A DNA stretch of 64,000 bases. Source: Lachnospiraceae bacterium AM93-12TA. Lineage in GTDB: Bacteria; Bacillota; Clostridia; Lachnospirales; Lachnospiraceae. Shown piece by piece: positions 54,906-63,592 of this stretch (position 1 is its first letter; each line of letters starts with the position of its first letter). The stretch covers positions 1-64,000 of the forward strand of contig JAQERH010000016.1 in NCBI GenBank assembly GCA_027698105.1, written 5' to 3'. Below the pieces are notes generated by a model. The model was not told the DNA's origin. It was given only the letters and a program-made list of their open reading frames with translations, and did not search any database. A program made the translations under genes and the position numbers.

Positions 54906-55970
54906 ATGACAATTTATCAGGAACTTCAGCTGAACTCCGCCGGCTCCAAGGCTTTGATCCGGATTACAAAGGACAAAAAGGAACGGCGGCGGCATATCCT
55001 GATCTACAATCTGAAAGTCTATCTTGTAGTGGCATTCTGCTTTGCCGCCGTAACACTGTTCAGCATGGTATTCGGTTCTGAAAACAGCATTGCCGGTGTG
55101 GCTGTGCTACTGGCTCTTCTGGTTCTGCGCCAGGCTGATTTCGGAATTCATACGTCCCACGGTCTGCTGTGTATTGCAGGGATTTTTTCCATCCTTATGA
55201 TCGGACCGCGGCTGACCAATGCCGTGTCCCCCTTCACAGCTTTTTTTATCAATCTGATCTGCATTCTGATTTTGATGTTTCTCGGCTGCCACAATATTAT
55301 TATGTCCAACCACTCTACCTTTGTACTGTCCTATCTGATTTTACAGGGCTATGATGTAAGCGGACATTCCTTTGTTATGAGAACTGCCGGACTGTTCTTC
55401 GGCATGATCCTTTGCATGGCTGTCTTTTACAAGAATCAGAAGCACCGCGTCCACAAGCGGAATTTCAGCCATCTGTTCCAGGAATTCAATCCGTTTTCCC
55501 TGAGAAACAGATGGTACATCAAGCTGACCTTATGCCTCTCCACCACACTGCTGATTGCATCTCTTTCAGGGCTCCCCAGAGCCATGTGGGCCGGTATCGC
55601 CTGTATGTCTGTGTGCCTTCCATTTGAAAAAGATATGGTAAAGCGGGCAAAAGAAAGAGGCGTTTTCAATCTGGTCGGATCCCTTATTTTCCTGGGGCTT
55701 TATTTCATTCTGCCAGCAAACCTTCATTCCATGCTGGGACTCATCGGCGGAATCGGAGTAGGCTATTCTGCCGGCTATCCCTGGCAGACGGTATTTAATA
55801 CCTTCGGTGCTCTCTCCATCGCCTCCGGCGAATTCGGCATTGCCGGAGCAGTCATTCTCCGAATCGGTTTGAACGCAGCGGCTGCACTGTACACTGCTGC
55901 TGCCGGCTGGCTATTTGACCAGGTATTTAACAGGATTTCTGAGCAGAGAGCCTGCGGGGAAGCGGTGTAA
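54906..55970 (+). CDS. FUSC-like membrane protein, putative exporter
   Basis: The 354-residue protein has two halves, each with a bundle of hydrophobic segments (about 37-175 and 205-345), split by a basic loop KNQKHRVHKRNF. This is the FUSC/aromatic-acid-exporter arrangement, with the second half (RNRWYIKLTLCLSTTLLIAS, MWAGIACMSVCLPFEKDMVK, ERGVFNLVGSL) holding the more conserved part. The substrate is unknown. ATG 54906 follows GAAGGAGG. It is in the same direction as the MATE gene, so both may be export functions. Confidence 0.75.
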   Translation: MTIYQELQLNSAGSKALIRITKDKKERRRHILIYNLKVYLVVAFCFAAVTLFSMVFGSENSIAGVAVLLALLVLRQADFGIHTSHGLLCIAGIFSILMIGPRLTNAVSPFTAFFINLICILILMFLGCHNIIMSNHSTFVLSYLILQGYDVSGHSFVMRTAGLFFGMILCMAVFYKNQKHRVHKRNFSHLFQEFNPFSLRNRWYIKLTLCLSTTLLIASLSGLPRAMWAGIACMSVCLPFEKDMVKRAKERGVFNLVGSLIFLGLYFILPANLHSMLGLIGGIGVGYSAGYPWQTVFNTFGALSIASGEFGIAGAVILRIGLNAAAALYTAAAGWLFDQVFNRISEQRACGEAV

Positions 55971-55977
55971 TACAGCT

Positions 55978-56029
55978 ATAAAAACAGCAGGACAGAATGT
56001 CATCTGAGCATCTGCCCTGCTGTTTTTAT
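55978..56029. terminator. Bidirectional terminator
   Basis: ATAAAAACAGCAGG (55978-55991) pairs perfectly with CCTGCTGTTTTTAT (56016-56029) around a 24-base loop. It lies between the convergent ends of the FUSC-like gene and the DUF4230 remnant. Confidence 0.85.
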
Positions 56030-56061
56030 GATATGCAGAAAACTTTCTCTTGAAAGACTTT

Positions 56062-56545
56062 CTATTCAGTCTCTGCCCATTCTATTGTATACTCTTCCCC
56101 TATCTGTTCTCCGACATTTTCAACATATCCCTGTATAAGGTTCTTGGCCCGCTCCTTAGCCTGGGCCAAAAGCGCGCTGTTCTGTTTCGCTGTCTCCTCC
56201 ATGTCGTCCTGCGCCTTTGCCAACGCAGCCGTTTCTTCCTCTTTTTTAATTTCTGTCATAAATCCAGTATCTGTCAGCGGCATTCCCATAAAATCTTCAT
56301 CCAGATCCACAATTCCGCTGTACTCCGTCCATATTTTCTTATATCCCGTACCGAACCATTTAAATAATCCGCTTGCCTCTGTCTCCGCCTTCGCGACATT
56401 ATGATAATAACATTTTAAAGTAGCTAATTCACATACAGAATTAATTCCGGAAAAATCGGCGTTACCGTTTTGTTCTCCTCATCAATCTCAAACTTAACGT
56501 CTTCCATTTGAATTCCAAAATGCTTGCGTTTTCTAGCTACAATTA
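56062..56545 (-). pseudogene. Scrambled DUF4230-protein remnant
   Basis: Reading the minus strand, one frame gives ARKRKHFGIQMEDVKFEIDE and then stops at 56424. A second frame from about 56455 gives NSVCELATLKCYYHNVAKAE, TEASGLFKWFGTGYKKIWTE and YSGIVDLDEDFMGMPLTDTG. It ends with QAKERAKNLIQGYVENVGEQ and EYTIEWAETE. These are recognisable DUF4230 parts, but the middle beta segment after YSGIV is missing and an equivalent piece lies upstream in another frame. It looks like a deletion between two copies or a rearrangement. The last 82 residues might still be translated. Confidence 0.6.
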
Positions 56546-56590
56546 TAAAGCAGAAACGGAGTGGATAAAATCCACCCCGAAACTAAGCAC

Positions 56591-57253
56591 TTACCAAATC
56601 TCTCTTCTCAGCAATTCAAACAATGTCAGTAACCCTTCACATAAAACAGGATCCAAAACCGGAATTCCTACTGTCTTTTCGATGGAGGGAGCAATATGGA
56701 TACTGGACATTCCTGTACAGCTAAGGGCAATCACATCGGCCCCCATCTCTTTCTGCGCAGCCGCTGCTTTCATGGTGGCTTCATATCCTCTGTCTGTCAT
56801 CAAATCCAGGACATTTTCTACCCCATCTCCCTTTGCATTGTCTACAATCCGATCACCGAATATCCGCTGATATCCTGACGGTACATCTTCAGTAATCCCC
56901 AACACAGCCGGATGACTGCCAAAAAACAGACTCAACGCTGCAGTACTGGATCCCGCTCCTATAACCGGAATCGGTACGGCCTGTCTTGCCTCCGGAACTC
57001 CCGGGTCACCGGCACAGCTGATAATAATAGCCTGACAGCCTTCCTTCCACAGTTCCACTGCAAGATTCACCACCTTAGGTACACCTACAGCGAATGTTTC
57101 ATCGTCATGAATTCCCTCCGGTTGATCCGGAATACATCGTGACACCACCTGGAACATAGGGAAATACGATTCTATCAGCTTTCCATGCAGCTGCAGCAAT
57201 TCCTCGTCCCCTGTGGTCAGCACCCGAATCAGACCAACTTTATATGTTTTCAT
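56591..57253 (-). CDS. Aspartate/glutamate/hydantoin racemase-family protein
   Basis: The 220-residue protein matches the Asp/Glu/hydantoin racemase fold. Two cysteine-centred motifs are present: AIIISCAGDPGVPEAR (Cys about 80) and VIALSCTGMSS (Cys about 178). GAGSSTAALS and the family's C-terminal PVLDPVLCEG also fit. The paired cysteines are the usual catalytic acid/base. In an operon with an NCS1 permease, a nitrilase-type amidase and a DUF917 protein, a racemase of a hydantoin-like or carbamoyl amino acid is plausible. It is the last intact gene of the operon. Confidence 0.85.
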   Translation of the reverse strand: MKTYKVGLIRVLTTGDEELLQLHGKLIESYFPMFQVVSRCIPDQPEGIHDDETFAVGVPKVVNLAVELWKEGCQAIIISCAGDPGVPEARQAVPIPVIGAGSSTAALSLFFGSHPAVLGITEDVPSGYQRIFGDRIVDNAKGDGVENVLDLMTDRGYEATMKAAAAQKEMGADVIALSCTGMSSIHIAPSIEKTVGIPVLDPVLCEGLLTLFELLRREIW

Positions 57254-57331
57254 ATTATATGTTCCTTCTCTCTTTGTTTCCTAAAAATAATTTCATGAGC
57301 AAAATACTCAGGCAGCAATTGGAATATCTCC

Positions 57332-58273
57332 TTAAATCTGGAAAACTCCATCTAACATAACTAGCTTGTCATCCAAATACAATGTGGGATTCTTAATAAT
57401 TCCGTCCATATGGCAGTCTGCCTGATTATTTCCTCCAAATCCCACGTTAGTACCAAAGGCAATATGAACCGTTTGATAAGCTTTCTCATCCTCCAGAATA
57501 ACGCCGATCAGTCTGGCCGCATAGTTGGTTCCAATGCCCAGTTCACACAGAGTGGCATTGTTCCTATTTCTCAAGAGAATCTCCAGTTTCTCTGCTTCTT
57601 TTCCTTGGATGCTTTGAAGAACCCCGTCCTTCACTTTCACTTCCAAAGGCTGTTCTAATAAACCGATTCCAACCATAGATCCATCAATTACCATCGTACC
57701 ATTTGCTCCTGTCTCTATCGGAGCTATGTAGGACTCTCCGGAAGGAAGATTTCCCGCCTGCCCCTTTTCTCGATAGACACCAGGGCTAGATACTCCACGC
57801 CGTCCCCGAAGATCCAGCGTTAAAACATGTCCATCTTTCTCTATGCGGGCTGTATTGGCATTCGTCAATAAATCAGTCACCTGCTCTGTAAGTGCCATAA
57901 CACAACTGTAATCTGCAGTCATAGCACCCATGGCAAACATTTCCTCCGTGATTCCCGGCATTGTAGCAATCCTTGCTCCAGCTTCCGCTGCCTCAATTTT
58001 GGCTCGTGTATGCGTAATAGATGTTTTCATGGGGCAAATTACCACATCCGCCGCTTTCATGGCAGCTGCCACTACAGCGGGTGGTTCCTGACCAGACACC
58101 TCTCTAGCAGTCATAGTCATTAACATAGCTTCTGCTTTCAAAAATTTAGCCGCCTGATACAAGGCCTGACCAATGGCATACTTCTCATCATCGGTCACTA
58201 TCAGTACATTCTCCCCTGGTTTGACATTCATGCAGTTTGTTAAAATATTTTTTCCAATTTCCGCCAGTTCCAT
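57332..58273 (-). CDS. Aminopeptidase T / NicX-like metalloprotein
   Basis: The 313-residue protein resembles the M29 aminopeptidase-like family that also contains NicX ring-cleaving dioxygenases. Visible are NCMNVKPGENVLIVTDDE, SITHTRAKIEAAEAGARIAT and LDLRGRRGVSSPGVYRE. Near the end are NATLCELGIGTNYAARLIG, HIAFGTNVGFGGNNQADCHM and DGIIKNPTLYLDDKLV. The last motifs carry the Glu, His and His/Asp metal ligands of that fold. The activity could be peptide, amide or ring hydrolysis; context favours a step in cyclic-amide breakdown. Thirteen bases separate it from the AroM gene. Confidence 0.78.
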   Translation of the reverse strand: MELAEIGKNILTNCMNVKPGENVLIVTDDEKYAIGQALYQAAKFLKAEAMLMTMTAREVSGQEPPAVVAAAMKAADVVICPMKTSITHTRAKIEAAEAGARIATMPGITEEMFAMGAMTADYSCVMALTEQVTDLLTNANTARIEKDGHVLTLDLRGRRGVSSPGVYREKGQAGNLPSGESYIAPIETGANGTMVIDGSMVGIGLLEQPLEVKVKDGVLQSIQGKEAEKLEILLRNRNNATLCELGIGTNYAARLIGVILEDEKAYQTVHIAFGTNVGFGGNNQADCHMDGIIKNPTLYLDDKLVMLDGVFQI

Positions 58274-58286
58274 CGCATTTCCCCCC

Positions 58287-58964
58287 TTATGACAGCAGTT
58301 CCATCATAGCCCGGACTGCAAGTGTCCGGGACAAAATCACCCGTTTCCCAGACAATTTTTGAAATTGCTCTTTCATTCCGATATTATAGCCAATGCAGTC
58401 CATTACCACCAGATCCACATCCATTTTCGCTGCAGCTCTAGCCGCCGCATCCAAATCATCCTGGCTGCCATAGGGAGAAGCCGGAATAATAATACTCTCC
58501 TTTACATACTGATTCCATTTTTTCTCTGACTGAGCCACGTGCTGCGGTGTTGGAACTACTACAGCGATCTTTCCTCGATTAGACAAGGCTGGCACTAGCC
58601 CATTAAGCACCTTGCACGGAAAAATCAATGGCACTTTAGAATGAAATACAGCCGGAAAATCCCCCGTGCACAAAAACAGAATCAAATTTACGCCCTGCTT
58701 TTCCAGCCGATCGATACACTGCTGCAGCTGGGGCAGAATATGCCGTTCGGCAAACATAACCGAACTTCCGTCCCGAAGTCGCGAGATTAACGTATAATCC
58801 TCTGGTCCTGGTGCAAATGCCTGGATATCCTCCCGAGTGAGCCCATCTAATGCACCTGCCTGAATTAGTTCCACCTGCTCACCCATTAGCGGAAGCAATT
58901 CTTGAACCACATCCGCCCTAGGTGACTGCCCAATGGTTATTGCTCCAACTTTCATCTTCACCAT
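58287..58964 (-). CDS. AroM-family protein
   Basis: The 225-residue protein matches AroM (VGAITIGQSPRADVVQELLP, EDYTLISRLRDGSSVMFAER, ILFLCTGDFPAVF, CIGYNIGMKEQF, VILSRTLAVRAMMELL). AroM has no proven biochemical role but belongs to the Asp/Glu-racemase-like fold group and recurs beside DUF917 genes. I choose ATG 58964 because GGAGG lies eight bases upstream, inside the longer frame that begins at 58979. Confidence 0.85.
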   Translation of the reverse strand: MVKMKVGAITIGQSPRADVVQELLPLMGEQVELIQAGALDGLTREDIQAFAPGPEDYTLISRLRDGSSVMFAERHILPQLQQCIDRLEKQGVNLILFLCTGDFPAVFHSKVPLIFPCKVLNGLVPALSNRGKIAVVVPTPQHVAQSEKKWNQYVKESIIIPASPYGSQDDLDAAARAAAKMDVDLVVMDCIGYNIGMKEQFQKLSGKRVILSRTLAVRAMMELLS

Positions 58965-58995
58965 CTTAATTTCCTCCATCTTATACTTGTCCTAT

Positions 58996-59130
58996 CGTAA
59001 CTGTTCAGTACCTTCACAGTCACGCGCAAAAATCCATTAAAAATTGCCTACGGCAATGGGATTTTTGCCTGCTGACCCATGTTTTCGTACGGTCAGTGCA
59101 GTAAATGCACAGACCTACTGAACCGTTACG
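58996..59130. mobile_element. MITE-like 135-bp inverted-repeat element, cloverleaf fold
   Basis: Terminal arms CGTAACTGTTCAGTA (58996-59010) and TACTGAACCGTTACG (59116-59130) are complementary at 14 of 15 positions. They are flanked on both sides by the direct repeat TCCTAT (58990-58995 and 59131-59136), a probable target-site duplication. Inside are three hairpins: GCAAAAATCC paired with GGATTTTTGC (containing ATTGCC-TAC-GGCAAT), CTGACC with GGTCAG, and GTGCA-GTAAA-TGCAC. It is non-coding and lies inside the catabolic operon. I believe that similar sequences occur in many Lachnospiraceae, but this was not searched. Confidence 0.75.
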
Positions 59131-59140
59131 TCCTATCTAC

Positions 59141-59178
59141 AAAGGCCCCGCTGCCAGTATTTTGGCGGCGGGGCCTTT
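59141..59178. repeat. GC-rich intercistronic hairpin
   Basis: AAAGGCCCCGCTGCC (59141-59155) pairs with GGCGGCGGGGCCTTT (59164-59178) around an eight-base loop. Neither side has a T-run, so it may stabilise mRNA or act as a partial terminator between the DUF917 and AroM genes. Confidence 0.55.
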
Positions 59179-59202
59179 CGCATAGATTCCCTTATCTCCT
59201 TA

Positions 59203-60288
59203 TCAGAATGACACACAATCCACAATCGGACGGTTGATGATCTTCTCTACGCCCGCCAATAAGTCCTTGTCAAACATGGGAGCCGCCAACTTCAGATGCT
59301 GATAACCCACATGAATGAGATAAACTTCTTGGCCCTGCTTCAAGTCAGATGTAGGCGTTGGCCGTCCAGTCTGGCTGTCAAATGTCATAATCAGATCAGG
59401 AAATGTGCCTCTGCGCTGTCCATCTGGTCCATCCACCGTCATGTACTCATTCCAGAAAGACATCTCATATCCACCAATCTTAACAATACCTACATCAAAG
59501 CCGCCTTCACTGCGCAGCTGATACTCCTCTACCGGACCGTGAGCCAATATCTCACCGCCTAAAAATTTACAAACCTCCTGCACACCATTTTCTACCGACT
59601 TCTCTAATCCCTGTGAATAACGGCGTCCAGTCTCAATAGCCAGTGACAAGCCCCCCACAGCGCTGTTTTTTTGCAGGAATGAAGCCTTCACCGGGTTCCG
59701 AATTACAGCCACAAGACCTCCAGCCTCCACAGCAGCCGCCCGCACCAGTTTGGAACAATGATCAATAGAACCGGTAACTGTACATTCCACGTGTCGGCCC
59801 AATTCCTTTCGTCCTCCCACACAAGTCATGGTAGTAATATAATTGGGATCACGGTGAAGATTCAGGCTTCCCATTACTCCCGTAGGATGAGCACGGCCGT
59901 TGCAGGGAGCGTCTATCAGAGGGATTCCCAGCATGGATGCCTCTAGCCAGCCATTGAACGTAGAACCGCCTCCGTTCTCATTAGTAACGATACCTCCTGG
60001 ACGAATACCCGTACTTTGAGTAAAGAGCTCCACGCAGCGCATCATATCTGCCGGGGAGACAAACTTCTCCTGTGCGGCAGGCGCTCCCACCATAGAGGCT
60101 GTGACAACCACGGTTTCCGGATCAATCTGATCCAATGGGGTTAATTCCAGCTGGCTGAACCGCACAGCCAGATCTCCGAACTCAGCTCCGGTCTTTGCCG
60201 AACCGCCTCCACCACCGCCAAGAATGGAGCCGCCAAGAGCCGCCCAGCGGACATGTTCTTCTGTCAATTTCATTCCCATATGTTCCAT
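59203..60288 (-). CDS. DUF917 (S-methyl thiohydantoin desulfurase-like) protein
   Basis: The 361-residue protein is a DUF917 member, a family also named after S-methyl thiohydantoin desulfurase. Early motifs are WAALGGSILGGGGGGSAKTG and VVTASMVGAPAAQEKFVSP. RPGGIVTNENGGGSTFNGWL and IPLIDAPCNGRAHPTGVMGS (the probable active-site region with Cys and His) follow. The end has HVGYQHLKLAAPMFDKDLL. Start ATG 60288 follows AAGGAAGAAGG; ATG 60315 is possible. It lies 43 bases after the NCS1 permease gene. Confidence 0.83.
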   Translation of the reverse strand: MEHMGMKLTEEHVRWAALGGSILGGGGGGSAKTGAEFGDLAVRFSQLELTPLDQIDPETVVVTASMVGAPAAQEKFVSPADMMRCVELFTQSTGIRPGGIVTNENGGGSTFNGWLEASMLGIPLIDAPCNGRAHPTGVMGSLNLHRDPNYITTMTCVGGRKELGRHVECTVTGSIDHCSKLVRAAAVEAGGLVAVIRNPVKASFLQKNSAVGGLSLAIETGRRYSQGLEKSVENGVQEVCKFLGGEILAHGPVEEYQLRSEGGFDVGIVKIGGYEMSFWNEYMTVDGPDGQRRGTFPDLIMTFDSQTGRPTPTSDLKQGQEVYLIHVGYQHLKLAAPMFDKDLLAGVEKIINRPIVDCVSF

Positions 60289-60331
60289 AACCTTCTTCCT
60301 TTCTATATTCTGCATCAAGATGCTTCCACCC

Positions 60332-61645
60332 TTAATTCTTCTTATTTGCCACCAGATTAAACACCACATGCAGCACAACCGTAGCCACCATACCATTAAT
60401 AGCCTGAATGCCCGGAGAGAAAATAGCAACTGCTACACCGCATCCCCAAGCCAGAACGGAAGGCCACTTGATAAGTGGAAGTTTGTCGTACGAAATGTCA
60501 TTATAATTATAATTATGTTTTACTCCAAACAAAGGCAGTACCAAATAATCAGCCACCATAACTGCAGCCATTGGCGGGATTACAATACCAAGCCATGTCA
60601 TATACGGCACAAAGTAATCCACCACACCACAGAAACCTAAAGCAATTCCGATAGCGCCCAGAACAATAGTTACAGTGCTCTTTTTCTTCACTTCAATAAT
60701 GTTGCATGTCGCATTGGATGCGGAGTACAGGTTCTGCTGGTTAGTTGTCCATGCAGCTAAAGTAATAAGCACAGCACCAATGATTCCTGAACCAGTGGCC
60801 AATACGCCGATGTAATCGGATACTACTCCGAAATCCCATGTTTCCAGATGCAGAGCAGCTGCAATACCAGCAATCGGAAGCAGGAAATGACCAAAGAAAA
60901 GGCCAGCGATCCAAACGATAGAGATCTTTACGATATCCGTCTTTGCAAATCGACCGCAGTCGGGAACGGTAGCCATTCCAGCTGCCCAGCTGCCAATAAC
61001 TGTGGTCACGCCAGTAGCCATGGTTCCAATCTGACTTCCAGCAGGTCTATAAGAGAACAAAGAATCTACGCCAATCAATCTTACACAGTTAACCAATGCC
61101 AAAACAATAAATAGAAGCAATGGAATCGCAGCAAATGTGCTTAACTTCTCCATTCCCTTAAATCCCTTAATCGCTGTAGATGCCATCATAATTCCGCCCA
61201 ACACTGCCAGGATCGGTACGCTTATCGGAATATATTGAGACCAAATCTGCCCAAAGAAGCCCAACTGGGTGGCAAACCAACCCACGGAAGTCACACAGAT
61301 AATCGCCGAAAAAATATAAGTTCCTATCCGACCTACAGTAAACCGAATCAATGACATTGCTGCCAGTCCGGTTTTTGAACCGATATACACGGTCATAATC
61401 ATAACCACCACTAGTATAATATCACCGATTGTCAGGGCAATGAGAGCATCTCGAAACTTCATGCTGGATCCCAACGCTGTACCTGTAGCCAGGTCTCCTA
61501 CTACTACATTCCAACATAACCAGACGAAAAACATCTTAATCCATCCGTACCGCTTATTTTGAGGAACCGGAGTATAAATATAATCCTGCTCTTCCACGTT
61601 AGGCTCAGTTGTCACAGCATTCACATCATGTTTTTTATCACTCAT
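60332..61645 (-). CDS. NCS1-family nucleobase/hydantoin permease
   Basis: The 437-residue protein has 12 predicted membrane helices and NCS1 features: an N-terminal WIKMFFVWLCWNVVVGDLATGT block, TVGRIGTYIFSAIICVTSVGW, and a long helix pair with NQQNLYSASNATCNIIEVKK near 315-335. CodB- and Mhp1-type members carry cytosine, allantoin or hydantoins with sodium or protons. Substrate cannot be assigned. ATG 61645 follows GGGAGAG. It lies directly after the amidase gene. Confidence 0.9.
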   Translation of the reverse strand: MSDKKHDVNAVTTEPNVEEQDYIYTPVPQNKRYGWIKMFFVWLCWNVVVGDLATGTALGSSMKFRDALIALTIGDIILVVVMIMTVYIGSKTGLAAMSLIRFTVGRIGTYIFSAIICVTSVGWFATQLGFFGQIWSQYIPISVPILAVLGGIMMASTAIKGFKGMEKLSTFAAIPLLLFIVLALVNCVRLIGVDSLFSYRPAGSQIGTMATGVTTVIGSWAAGMATVPDCGRFAKTDIVKISIVWIAGLFFGHFLLPIAGIAAALHLETWDFGVVSDYIGVLATGSGIIGAVLITLAAWTTNQQNLYSASNATCNIIEVKKKSTVTIVLGAIGIALGFCGVVDYFVPYMTWLGIVIPPMAAVMVADYLVLPLFGVKHNYNYNDISYDKLPLIKWPSVLAWGCGVAVAIFSPGIQAINGMVATVVLHVVFNLVANKKN

Positions 61646-61661
61646 ATGGCTCTCCCTTCTT

Positions 61662-63350
61662 TTAAAGCACACAATCCGTTTCTTCTATCAACTTGTCATA
61701 CCATGTAGTATGTCTGGTTCCAAGCATTGGCTTTTCTCGAACCAGGTTTATCACTGGACATCCACTTTCATCTGACAATATAAATCGAGTATCCATTGTC
61801 ATATCTGCAAAGCCGCTCTCGTTGAGCACCACCTCATTCCGCGGTACTGGGAACATATCTGGACCAAATATGCCGCTCACTCCTTTTTGAGCAGCAAAGA
61901 CTGCATATGTATTATTTTCATTAGCCCTTACCCTAGCAAGATGATAATGTTCCACCTCCTGTTGAACCTCTGGAATACCAGGAGGGCACGACGGATTTTC
62001 CACCGCTGGAACAGCTAAAATATCACATCCGCCATTGGCCAGCAATCGAGGCACTTCCGTAATAAAAATTTCGTCGCCTAACAGTACACCGATTCTGCCA
62101 TAAGGGCGATCAAGGACCAGTCCGGCACAGTCTCCTGCTTCCGCCCACTGTGCTTCTCTCTCAGTCAGATGACTCTTCCGATAGTAATGACAAGAACCTT
62201 CTTCGCACAAGCATGCTGCTGCATTCCATAGCTTCCCGTTTTCTTCTAATACAAAGCCCAGAATCACATCCACATGATTCTCCATGACTAGAGAAGATAG
62301 CTCTTTCCACACAAGATCATCCTCTCGAATGGCCATGCACTGTGCTTGCTGCAAGTCATCAGGCACACCTCCAAGCACCAGTTCAGGCAGAACCAGCAAG
62401 CGTTCTCCTTGCTTCCCAGCTTGACTGATAGCCTGCTTTACAGCCATAAAACCTTCTTCCCGATTCTCCGGTTTCATGCTGCATACCGCTGTTGAAAATT
62501 GCTTTCCCTCAAGCAATGGCTCCGTAGCATATGCTTGGTAATACTGGCTCTGACACCATGGATAACGCTGTAACTGAAGTTCACGGTAAAGTTTCGGGCG
62601 ACGTAAAGGAATATCGCTTCGATCCGGCTTCATCTCTAAATCAATCTCAGCCATAGCAATTCCGTCCCCATAAGGATGACACGCCACTACTCTGCCCTCT
62701 GGATCAATAATCCCGCTTCCGCCGCAAAAATCAAATCCTTTTTCTTTTCCGTGTCGATTAGAAGCAATAACATACATACCGTTTTCCTTAGCACGTGTCA
62801 GCCAGATAGCTGAAGGAATCGATGGCTCGTTCCAGTTCATAGGCGAACACAAAACCTGTGCTCCCATAAGCCGGCTTAACCTAGGTCCTTCCGGATAACT
62901 TAGATCCATACAAATCTGTATGCCTATGTTCCCAATAGGGGTATCGAACACCTTTACCGGTTCATCTCCCGTTTTAGACCATGTGCTATCAGGAACATAA
63001 TGGTGCATTTTTCGATGTCGGCCAATCAGCCCATCTGGTCCTATAAGAACCGCTGAATTGTACAATCTCTCTCCATCCAATTCTGGAAGTCCTGCAACTA
63101 AATAGCAATCTAACTCCTTTGCTAAATTCTCCAATAATCCTACTGTTTGCCCATTTACTACTGACTCTGCCATCTCGGCCGCCTGTTCCATACTTTCAAA
63201 ATAGTATCCCGTGGCGCACATTTCTGGCAGGACAATGAGCTTCGCCCCCTGATCGGCCGCCTGACGCACCAAGTTCGTCAGAGCAGTCAAATTTTTCTCT
63301 TTGTCCATAAAACGGCAGTCATATTGAATTGCTGCACCTTTGTACTTCAT
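61662..63350 (-). CDS. Two-domain nitrilase-superfamily amidase, C-domain degenerate
   Basis: The 562-residue protein contains two carbon-nitrogen hydrolase domains. The first (about 1-270) has the full triad: E43 (VLPEMCATG), K114 (RHRKMHHYVPD) and C147 (GIQICMDLSYPE). The second (about 285-555) keeps the Glu (VLPELVLGG) and Lys (YYRKSHLTERE) positions. Its cysteine site reads GVLLGDEIFITE, with glycine where the nucleophile should be. The N-domain should hydrolyse an amide or N-carbamoyl group; the C-domain is probably structural or regulatory. ATG 63350 follows AGGAGAG. It heads the operon. Confidence 0.88.
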   Translation of the reverse strand: MKYKGAAIQYDCRFMDKEKNLTALTNLVRQAADQGAKLIVLPEMCATGYYFESMEQAAEMAESVVNGQTVGLLENLAKELDCYLVAGLPELDGERLYNSAVLIGPDGLIGRHRKMHHYVPDSTWSKTGDEPVKVFDTPIGNIGIQICMDLSYPEGPRLSRLMGAQVLCSPMNWNEPSIPSAIWLTRAKENGMYVIASNRHGKEKGFDFCGGSGIIDPEGRVVACHPYGDGIAMAEIDLEMKPDRSDIPLRRPKLYRELQLQRYPWCQSQYYQAYATEPLLEGKQFSTAVCSMKPENREEGFMAVKQAISQAGKQGERLLVLPELVLGGVPDDLQQAQCMAIREDDLVWKELSSLVMENHVDVILGFVLEENGKLWNAAACLCEEGSCHYYRKSHLTEREAQWAEAGDCAGLVLDRPYGRIGVLLGDEIFITEVPRLLANGGCDILAVPAVENPSCPPGIPEVQQEVEHYHLARVRANENNTYAVFAAQKGVSGIFGPDMFPVPRNEVVLNESGFADMTMDTRFILSDESGCPVINLVREKPMLGTRHTTWYDKLIEETDCVL

Positions 63351-63388
63351 GATTCTCACTCTCCTTTCTATCGTTCGTTTGTTCATCG

Positions 63389-63462
63389 TTCCTATTATAG
63401 GAATATATTTACTTACATAGGAATTATGTTGTTATATTAACATTTTGTCAGAGTTTTGTCAA
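63389..63462 (-). promoter_or_regulatory. Promoter and IclR-type operator of catabolic operon
   Basis: On the minus strand TTGACA (63462-63457) and TAATAT (63439-63434) are 17 bases apart. Downstream, TTCCTAT-T-ATAGGAA (63389-63403) is a perfect palindrome with 7-bp arms, and a half site ATAGGAAT recurs at 63417-63424. The shape fits IclR-family operators, and an IclR-type gene lies just upstream. Confidence 0.65.
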
Positions 63463-63513
63463 TATAATACACTAGATTCTTGAAATTTTGTTTTAATTTT
63501 ATATTTTTTGACA

Positions 63514-63560
63514 ATAAAAAAGAATCCAGACAGAAGATCATTTCTTTGTCCAGATTCTTT
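63514..63560 (-). terminator. Terminator of the IclR-type gene
   Basis: On the minus strand AAAGAATCTGGACA pairs with TGTCTGGATTCTTT, followed by TTTTTTATTG. It separates the regulator transcript from the catabolic operon promoter. Confidence 0.75.
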
Positions 63561-63592
63561 CCGTTATCATCCACCTTTGTGCATGCAACAAA

